A stretch of 64,000 bases of DNA. Origin: Hymenobacter sp. J193. Its GTDB lineage: Bacteria > Bacteroidota > Bacteroidia > Cytophagales > Hymenobacteraceae. A program made the translations under genes and the position numbers. The stretch lies in contig NZ_JAJONE010000001.1 in assembly GCF_024700075.1 (NCBI RefSeq), positions 62,001 to 126,000 of the forward strand, given 5' to 3'. The notes below the pieces were generated by a model, which was not told where the DNA came from, did not search any database, and saw only the letters and a list, made by a program, of their open reading frames with translations. Shown here one piece after another: positions 63,594-64,000 of the stretch; position 1 is the stretch's first letter, and the number at the start of each line of letters is the position of its first letter.

Positions 63594-64000
63594 ATGGCAA
63601 CCATAACCAAAGAAGACGTCCTCAAGGCCCTGAGCTACGTGGAGGAGCCCGACCTGGGCAAAGACCTCGTGACGCTCAACATGATTGAGGACGTGCAGAT
63701 CAGCGGCCGCACTATCTCCTTCACGGTAGTACTCACCACGCCCGCCTGCCCCCTCAAGCAGCTCATCCACGATGCCTGCGTGCGCGCCATCCACACCATG
63801 GTGGACGCGGAGGCTGAAGTGGTTGTCGTGATGACCTCACGCGTGACGACCATGCGCCAGAACCGCGACCTGCTGCCCGGCGTGAAGAACATCATTGCCA
63901 TTGCCTCGGGCAAGGGCGGCGTGGGCAAAAGCACTGTGACGGCCAACCTGGCCATTGCCCTGGCCAAATCGGGGGCCAAAGTAGGCCTCGTGGACGCTGA
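63594..64000 (+). CDS. Mrp/ApbC-family Fe-S cluster carrier ATPase (3' end outside window)
   Basis: The frame from ATG 63594 is open to the window edge. The N-terminal DUF59/MIP18-like domain ([40 protein letters not shown]) is followed by the deviant Walker A of ParA/MinD-type ATPases, [19 protein letters not shown], and GLVDAD. This fusion is typical of Mrp/ApbC proteins, which load iron-sulfur clusters into target proteins. Only about the first 135 of an expected 350-370 residues are visible. Confidence 0.93.
   Translation, partial: MATITKEDVLKALSYVEEPDLGKDLVTLNMIEDVQISGRTISFTVVLTTPACPLKQLIHDACVRAIHTMVDAEAEVVVVMTSRVTTMRQNRDLLPGVKNIIAIASGKGGVGKSTVTANLAIALAKSGAKVGLVDA

Overview
The window looks like chromosomal DNA of a Bacteroidota bacterium of the order Cytophagales, most probably Hymenobacter or a close relative. 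The evidence is as follows. The DNA is GC-rich. Genes are preceded by the Bacteroidota-type -7 element TAnnTTTG (for example 1138, 2853, 21811, 63557). A surface protein carries a type B type IX secretion (T9SS) C-terminal domain of the gliding-motility kind, and an M1 peptidase carries what looks like a T9SS sorting tail. There are many secreted lipoproteins and peptidases. DUF4920, DUF2147 and GreA-like proteins of Bacteroidota type are present. Species cannot be fixed from sequence reading alone. No rRNA, tRNA, CRISPR array, prophage or replication origin was seen.

Layout. 1-10.4 kb: end of an OmpA-family protein, a 45-codon secreted or membrane peptide, an FKBP prolyl isomerase, Kup potassium uptake, an M61 glycyl aminopeptidase, an NlpC/P60 hydrolase, two tandem DUF2147 proteins and a GreA-like protein. 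10.4-20.7 kb: M1 aminopeptidase, a frameshifted CHU_C surface protein, a cytochrome oxidase subunit III-like membrane protein, small lipoproteins, DNA ligase LigA and a rhodanese. 20.8-27 kb: polysaccharide deacetylase, DapA, a LutA-like Fe-S protein, HMG-CoA lyase, an intact IS5-family insertion sequence and an aspartyl-protease-like protein. 27-38.7 kb: membrane-anchored XRE regulator, M23 peptidase, subtilase plus putative outer-membrane protein, OmpA lipoprotein, a small AT-hook protein, 2H phosphoesterase, M28 peptidase, histidine phosphatase and DUF1028 protein. 39-47 kb: serine hydrolase, SurE, DoxX, M14 peptidase and an ABC exporter pair. 47-57 kb: RibBA, ProC, two glycosyltransferases, an AT-rich lipoprotein gene, a K+ channel with RCK domains and DnaG. 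57.6-64 kb: a frameshifted luciferase-like oxidoreductase, an esterase-like protein, a three-gene LytS/LytTR signalling operon and the start of an Mrp/ApbC Fe-S carrier.

Themes. Many products are envelope or secreted hydrolases (M61, M1, M28, M14, M23, S8, NlpC, deacetylase), consistent with a polymer- and protein-degrading lifestyle. The most distinctive gene group is 60364-63312. A LytS-family histidine kinase whose phosphoacceptor histidine is replaced by glutamine, and whose ATP-binding motifs are worn away, is tightly coupled to an intact paralogue and a LytTR regulator.

The intergenic DNA is unusually rich in structured repeats. One imperfect palindrome family of about 95-120 bp occurs four times (55.1, 57.5, 58.8, 63.4 kb). 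Several other palindromes and short-unit degenerate repeats sit at gene borders, and one such segment appears to have been absorbed into the DnaG linker.

At least five genes, probably six, are interrupted by single-base frameshifts, several beside G/C runs. This density suggests consensus errors in the assembly as much as true gene decay.
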